Assembly (NCBI GenBank): GCA_031979385.1
Contig: DALZEF010000004.1
Coordinates: 124,001 to 188,000, forward strand
DNA: 64,000 nucleotides
Direction: 5' to 3'
Source: Timonella sp031979385
GTDB taxonomy: Bacteria > Actinomycetota > Actinomycetes > Actinomycetales > Cellulomonadaceae
Shown: in pieces, positions 60,242 through 64,000 of the stretch
Layout: each line of letters starts with the position of its first letter
Numbering within the stretch: position 1 is the stretch's first letter
The notes under the pieces: generated by a model
Seen by the model: only the letters and a program-made list of their open reading frames with translations
The model's database searches: none
What the model was told of the DNA's origin: nothing
Translations under genes and position numbers: made by a program

Positions 60242-60298
60242 TACTCCCGATTGCGACGCTCACTGTCTTTGGCAGTGGGTGAATGGAATGCATACGTC

Positions 60299-60332
60299 AA
60301 AGGGCTGGAACCACATGGTTCCAGCCCTTTTT
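60299..60332 (+). terminator. Intrinsic terminator between purA and desaturase genes
   Basis: 14-bp perfect stem AAAGGGCTGGAACC/GGTTCCAGCCCTTT (60299-60312 with 60317-60330), 4-nt loop, T-run in the second arm continuing TT. It serves purA and, on the other strand, the convergent desaturase gene (A-run). Confidence 0.9.
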
Positions 60333-60345
60333 GCGCTTAGGTGGT

Positions 60346-61458
60346 TTAGAAGTTGGGGCGGAGCTGCGTCACCATGGGACATTCAAACGGATCCCGACCG
60401 GAGAGCCCCACCTTGTTGAGGTAGGTGATGACCTGAGCGTAAGACTCTCGCATCGTGGCGACCGTGTAGGGCACCTTGTACTCCTCACAGTACTGGCGTA
60501 CGAGTTTGCTCGCTGCCGCTAGGTGCGGGCGCGGCATGGACGGGAACAGGTGGTGCTCGACCTGGTAGTTCAGCCCACCGTAGAACATCGCGAGGAACCA
60601 GTTCCCAGTGGTTGTGCGTGCTCCGATATTGCGAGAGGTCAGCACCTGCCTGCTGAAGAAGTCAACGGTGGTGAGCCGGTCGATGAGCGGCATTCCCTTG
60701 TGGTTGGGCGCGAACGATCCGCCCATGTATACCCCGAAGACGGCGAGTTGAACCGCAAGGAACGCGATGGCCAAACCAAGGGGTAGGAACCAGAAGACCA
60801 CTGCGGTATATACGGTCAGGCGGATCATGATCGTGGTGATCTCGCGCCCGCGGTTCTTCACCTTTTCGCCGGTGAAGAGGTAGGCAAGTGACTGCTTGTG
60901 CAGGTTGAGGCCCTCGAGTGTCAGGAGGGGGAAGAACAGGTAACCCTGGCGGCGGGTCAGCCAGCCGGAGAAGCCCTTCTGCTTGACCGCGTCCTCAACC
61001 TGGAACGAGATGGTGTCACGTTCGATGTCGGGGTCTTTACCCACGGTGTTGGGATTTGCGTGGTGCTTGGTGTGCTTGTTCATCCACCACTGGTAGCTGA
61101 TGCCAACGAACGCGTTGGCGAGAATGCGGCCCGCACGGTCATTTGCGGGGCCAGAGCTGAAGACCTGCCGGTGTGCGGCCTCGTGGGTGATGAATGAGAT
61201 CTGCGTGAGCACGACCCCCAAACCAGCGGCTATGAGCAATTGGAACCAGCTGTCACCGAGTAGGAAGAACCCAGCGATGAGGCCGCTGAGGGAAACCATC
61301 AAGACGATGAACAGGGTGATGTAGAAACCCTTGGTGCGATTGAGCAGGCCGGCTTCTTTTATCTCCGCGATGACGCGGGTGTAGTTTGCGGTTCCTGCTG
61401 TGCCGCGGCGGCGCGTGCCTGATTTTGGGTGCGCAGGAAGAAGGGTGGTTGTAGTCAT
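60346..61458 (-). CDS. Membrane fatty-acid desaturase (acyl-CoA/acyl-lipid, DesA3-like)
   Basis: 370 residues from ATG 61458, with GGAGAACCAT before it. Three His boxes of the di-iron desaturase family: THEAAHRQVF, NKHTKHHANPN and YQVEHHLFPSMPRPH. Four membrane helices in two pairs lie around them. It introduces a double bond into membrane acyl chains; electron donor not in the window. A perfect 16-bp palindrome (61546-61561) lies about 88 nt upstream, probably an operator for a TetR-type regulator encoded elsewhere. Such control is common for desaturases. Confidence 0.92.
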   Translation of the reverse strand: MTTTTLLPAHPKSGTRRRGTAGTANYTRVIAEIKEAGLLNRTKGFYITLFIVLMVSLSGLIAGFFLLGDSWFQLLIAAGLGVVLTQISFITHEAAHRQVFSSGPANDRAGRILANAFVGISYQWWMNKHTKHHANPNTVGKDPDIERDTISFQVEDAVKQKGFSGWLTRRQGYLFFPLLTLEGLNLHKQSLAYLFTGEKVKNRGREITTIMIRLTVYTAVVFWFLPLGLAIAFLAVQLAVFGVYMGGSFAPNHKGMPLIDRLTTVDFFSRQVLTSRNIGARTTTGNWFLAMFYGGLNYQVEHHLFPSMPRPHLAAASKLVRQYCEEYKVPYTVATMRESYAQVITYLNKVGLSGRDPFECPMVTQLRPNF

Positions 61459-61545
61459 ATGGTTCTCCGTCGAACGTGGAAACTGCATGGAATTGTGCTG
61501 GTGTTGCCGGAGAAAGCATGAAATACAACCCCTGACGCTCCCTAC

Positions 61546-61561
61546 CCTACGGTACCGTAGG
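61546..61561. promoter_or_regulatory. Perfect 16-bp palindromic operator before desaturase
   Basis: CCTACGGTACCGTAGG, fully self-complementary, followed by TTAG. It lies between the DMT exporter stop and the desaturase start. Symmetry and length suit a TetR-family dimer sensing lipids or acyl-CoA. Confidence 0.7.
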
Positions 61562-61623
61562 TTAGCCGTCTAGGGTTGTCCACAGAACGGCGTGTGGAGG
61601 GTCGGTGAACTTCTTGCGCAAGG

Positions 61624-62484
61624 CTATCGCTGGGTTCTGTTCTTGGCGGCTTTGCTTGAGAGATAGGTTGCAGCAAGCACAACGACGATGCCTGTCATCT
61701 GTGCGAAACCGAGGGCCTCGTGAGCGATCAGGGTTCCGCCAAGTACGCCCGCAACGGGATTGAGAAGGCCGATGATGCCCACGGTTGAGGCAGGGATCCG
61801 CGCGAGTGCCCCGAACCAGCAAACGTATGCGACCCCTGTTGCGAGGATGCTCGTGTAGAAGTAGCCAGTGAGGGTTTGCGTGGTCAGTGGTGGGAACGGT
61901 TCGAAAAATGCCGCACTGATGGTCAATGCGAGTCCTGCCCACACGAGTTGCCACGCGGTCGTTGCAAGGAGGGGCTGTCCGGCGGTCCATCGCTTGTTGA
62001 GTAGGGAGCCAAATGCGGTGAGCGTGACGGCGAGCAAGGATGACGCGATACCCCATGGGTTTACCTCGCCCTGCGCTCCGCCGATGATCAGGAGCGCGCC
62101 AATGATTCCAAGGATTGCTAGGCCAAACTTGTAGGCTGTCGGCTTCTCTCCGCTCATGGGCCAGGCCAGGAACAGGAAGGCAACGGGGCTGAGTGCCATG
62201 ACCGATGCCGCGATGTTGCTTGGCAGGAGTTGTGCCGACAGGTAGATCAGGATGAAGAACCCTGCCATGTTGATCATCCCGAGGAGTGCTGACTTCCACC
62301 ACATGTCACCATGCGGTAGTCGACGCGCGATAACCAGAAGGAAAAGGCCTGCGGGCAGGGCGCGTAGCGCGGCCCCCCACAGGTAGAAGTCGGCTGGTAA
62401 GAACTGTTTGATCACCAGGTAGTTGAGGCCCCACGTGACTGGCGCCACGGCTGCGATCAGCGCCCATCGCAATTTACCTTCCAT
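61624..62484 (-). CDS. DMT-superfamily exporter (EamA family)
   Basis: 286 residues with ten predicted transmembrane helices in two EamA repeats (about 5-140 and 150-280). Typical motifs: WGLNYLVIKQFLPADFYLWGAALRALPAGLFLL and ASTVGIIGLLNPVAGVLGGTLIAHEALGFAQMTGIVVVL. It likely exports a metabolite or drug. It is divergent from the MarR gene with only 38 bp between, so MarR is its likely repressor. Confidence 0.9.
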   Translation of the reverse strand: MEGKLRWALIAAVAPVTWGLNYLVIKQFLPADFYLWGAALRALPAGLFLLVIARRLPHGDMWWKSALLGMINMAGFFILIYLSAQLLPSNIAASVMALSPVAFLFLAWPMSGEKPTAYKFGLAILGIIGALLIIGGAQGEVNPWGIASSLLAVTLTAFGSLLNKRWTAGQPLLATTAWQLVWAGLALTISAAFFEPFPPLTTQTLTGYFYTSILATGVAYVCWFGALARIPASTVGIIGLLNPVAGVLGGTLIAHEALGFAQMTGIVVVLAATYLSSKAAKNRTQR

Positions 62485-62488
62485 GGAA

Positions 62489-62516
62489 GATATATTACGG
62501 TGAGAGGCGATAATAT
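62489..62516. promoter_or_regulatory. MarR-type operator/divergent promoter
   Basis: The 38-bp divergent spacer contains TATATTA...TAATAT as a loose inverted repeat with centre ACGGTGAGAGGCGA. TAATAT (62511-62516) is also the -10 of the MarR gene (exactly 6 nt before GTG 62523). A MarR dimer bound here would block both genes. Confidence 0.55.
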
Positions 62517-62522
62517 GGCACC

Positions 62523-63035
62523 GTGAAACAAGATCTCGTAGATCACATTCAACGACAGTGGTTGTCCGAGCGTCCCGACCTCGACACCTCGCCGATTGGC
62601 GTCATCGGTCGTATCAGCCGACTGGGAAACTATCTTCGTCACGAGATCGTGGCGGTTTACAGGGAACACGGACTGGGCGAGGGCGAGTTCGATATTCTCG
62701 CAACCCTGCGCCGGAATGGCGCGCCATTCACAATGCTTCCCACTGAACTATCTAGGCAGACAATGGTCACCTCGGGGGCAATCAGTAAGCAGCTAGACCG
62801 TCTTGAGGCAGCGAATCTTGTGGTGCGTGAAGCCTCGATGACTGATGGTCGAAGCCGCACGGTTCGTCTGACTCCTGACGGGCTAGAACTTATCAACCGT
62901 GCCTTCGAGCAGCACATGGCAAATGAAGCCCGCTTGCTGGAAGGCCTGTCAGCAACTGATCGGGCCACGCTGGAGTCGATCCTCTCTGGATGGCTCAAAA
63001 GCGTTGAGAACGGCCAAGCGGACTTCAGCGCATGA
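62523..63035 (+). CDS. MarR-family transcriptional regulator
   Basis: 170 residues. Winged-helix domain: GEFDILATLRRNGAPFTMLPTELSRQTMVTSGAISKQLDRLEAANLVVREASMTDGRSRTVRLTPDG (about residues 55-125), the wing DGRS typical of MarR proteins. Flanking helices mediate dimerisation. It probably represses the divergent DMT exporter until a ligand binds. The start at GTG 62523 is leaderless with TAATAT 6 nt upstream. The purD gene follows 81 nt downstream. Confidence 0.9.
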   Translation: MKQDLVDHIQRQWLSERPDLDTSPIGVIGRISRLGNYLRHEIVAVYREHGLGEGEFDILATLRRNGAPFTMLPTELSRQTMVTSGAISKQLDRLEAANLVVREASMTDGRSRTVRLTPDGLELINRAFEQHMANEARLLEGLSATDRATLESILSGWLKSVENGQADFSA

Positions 63036-63116
63036 GTCCGCCACCGTGCGCATGGTGGTCGCCCGCGAAGTGGAACGGCTAGGAGAGAGAAGTGAGCATC
63101 ACGGTAGAATCGCGGT

Positions 63117-64000
63117 GTGAAAATCCTCGTACTCGGTTCCGGTGCCCGCGAGCACGCCATTGTCCATTCACTGAGCTCAGAGCAGACTGCGCAGGGCACC
63201 CTGGTTCACGAGATCCATGCGGCCCCGGGTAACCCCGGCATCGGCGAGGTGGCCACCTTGCATGCGATCGACGTCAACGATCCTGAAACGGTCGTGGCGC
63301 TCGCACAGGAACTGGTCGCGGACTTGATTATGATCGGTCCCGAGGCTCCTCTGGTTGCCGGGGTTGCGGATGCGACCCGTGCTGCAGGCTTCCCAACGTT
63401 TGGCCCATCCGGCGAGGGTGCTCGACTCGAGGGTTCCAAGGCTTTCGCCAAGGAGGTCATGGAAGCAGCTGGTGTTCCAACCGCCAAGCCGTATGTCTGC
63501 ACGAACCTTGATGAAGTGAACGTTGCATTTGATGACTTCGGTGCGCCGTACGTGGTCAAGGACGATGGCTTGGCCGCTGGTAAGGGCGTTGTGGTCACCT
63601 CGGATCGTGAGGTGGCTTTGGAGCATGCCCGTGAATGCTTCGACAACCGTGGCGAGGGTGGTCGGGTTGTCATCGAGGAGTATCTCGACGGCCCGGAAGT
63701 GTCGCTGTTTGTCGTGTCGGACGGCGAGAACGTTCGCCCACTCGCTCCCGCCCAGGACTTCAAACGTGCGCTTAACAACGACGAAGGCCCGAACACCGGT
63801 GGTATGGGCGCATATTCGCCGCTTCCGTGGGCGCCGGAGGGATTGACCCAGGAGGTCATCGACACGATCGCGCAACCCACGATTGATGAGATGCGCCGCC
63901 GTGGCACCCCGTTCGCTGGAATCTTGTACGTTGGTCTCGCACTGACCAGCAAGGGTACGCGCGTGGTTGAGTTTAACGCCCGGTTCGGTGACCCTGAGAC
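63117..64000 (+). CDS. purD: Phosphoribosylamine-glycine ligase, 3'-truncated by window end
   Basis: The first 294 or so residues of PurD (about 420 in full), open to the last base. ATP-grasp enzyme joining glycine to phosphoribosylamine in purine synthesis. Motifs: MKILVLGSGAREHAIVHSL, AAPGNPGIGEVA, GPEAPLVAGVADA, GPSGEGARLEGSKAFAKEVMEAAGVPTA, VVKDDGLAAGKGVVV and NTGGMGAYSP. GTG 63117 is exactly 6 nt after TAGAAT (63105-63110) with no ribosome site, hence probably leaderless. purA is nearby (58955), but the two are separated by unrelated genes. Confidence 0.95.
   Translation, partial: MKILVLGSGAREHAIVHSLSSEQTAQGTLVHEIHAAPGNPGIGEVATLHAIDVNDPETVVALAQELVADLIMIGPEAPLVAGVADATRAAGFPTFGPSGEGARLEGSKAFAKEVMEAAGVPTAKPYVCTNLDEVNVAFDDFGAPYVVKDDGLAAGKGVVVTSDREVALEHARECFDNRGEGGRVVIEEYLDGPEVSLFVVSDGENVRPLAPAQDFKRALNNDEGPNTGGMGAYSPLPWAPEGLTQEVIDTIAQPTIDEMRRRGTPFAGILYVGLALTSKGTRVVEFNARFGDPE

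Overview
The window reads as a chromosome segment of a mid-to-high-GC actinobacterium of the Actinomycetales/Micrococcales kind. The supporting evidence is: frequent GTG starts, several genes whose start codon lies exactly 6 nt after a TANNNT box (leaderless mRNAs), two DtxR/IdeR-type iron boxes, HtaA-domain haem-binding surface proteins with a haem oxygenase, an HspR (HAIR) operator before clpB, and a c-di-AMP riboswitch before an NlpC/P60 hydrolase. I cannot name the genus from sequence alone. One 100-N assembly gap lies at 50232-50331.

Layout. 1-3273: 3' part of a two-permease sugar ABC transporter operon (YtfR/YtfT/YjfF type). 3662-5892: secreted C39-like cysteine-peptidase-fold protein plus a lipoprotein. 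5974-11643 (minus): MoxR/DUF58/VWA/VWA/TPR (Bat-like) operon. 11808-13961: CopD-CtaG copper/cytochrome-oxidase assembly fusion. 14017-14654: two copies of a 74-bp palindromic repeat around a small coiled-coil gene. 14670-17600: APH(6)-like kinase, IclR regulator, class-I amidotransferase-like hydrolase and a decayed tetR. 17736-19427: AT-rich secreted protein and lipoprotein, MazG-like protein and a small basic protein. 19595-22197: thioredoxin-NHL protein and a Gph-like phosphatase. 22363-23903: haem oxygenase and TetR regulator with dual operator signals. 24349-24721: dense DnaA-box cluster. 24823-29887: DUF4395 protein, MMPL exporter with a very long heptad-repeat insert, and its TetR regulator. 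30278-32151: dCTP deaminase and an unknown protein. 32357-39109: six-gene Mrp/Mnh Na+/H+ antiporter operon. 39160-41159: alpha/beta hydrolase and LppM-like lipoprotein. 41380-44007: clpB. 44232-45385: NlpC/P60 hydrolase and its riboswitch. 45685-47950: exonuclease III, small hydrolase, SDR. 48308-52493: iron-regulated HtaA locus. 52657-58541: pyrE, NagD-like phosphatase, SpoU methyltransferase, truncated and intact copies of a Lys-rich secreted protein, fba, STAS protein. 58955-64000: purA, fatty-acid desaturase, DMT exporter/MarR pair, and purD running off the end.

How the parts work together. Haem-iron acquisition forms a regulon split over two loci: HtaA surface proteins at 48-52 kb and haem oxygenase at 22-23 kb, both behind iron boxes. 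Cell-envelope biology recurs: the NlpC/P60 hydrolase and the first HtaA protein share the same kind of Lys-rich Ig-like repeats, and several lipoproteins and secreted Lys-rich proteins are of unknown role. The most unusual items are the DnaA-box cluster with no dnaA beside it, the collapsed 149-residue tandem repeat in the second HtaA protein, three families of intergenic hairpins (at 22/25/30 kb, 18/44/53 kb and 14 kb), and the long coiled-coil MMPL exporter.
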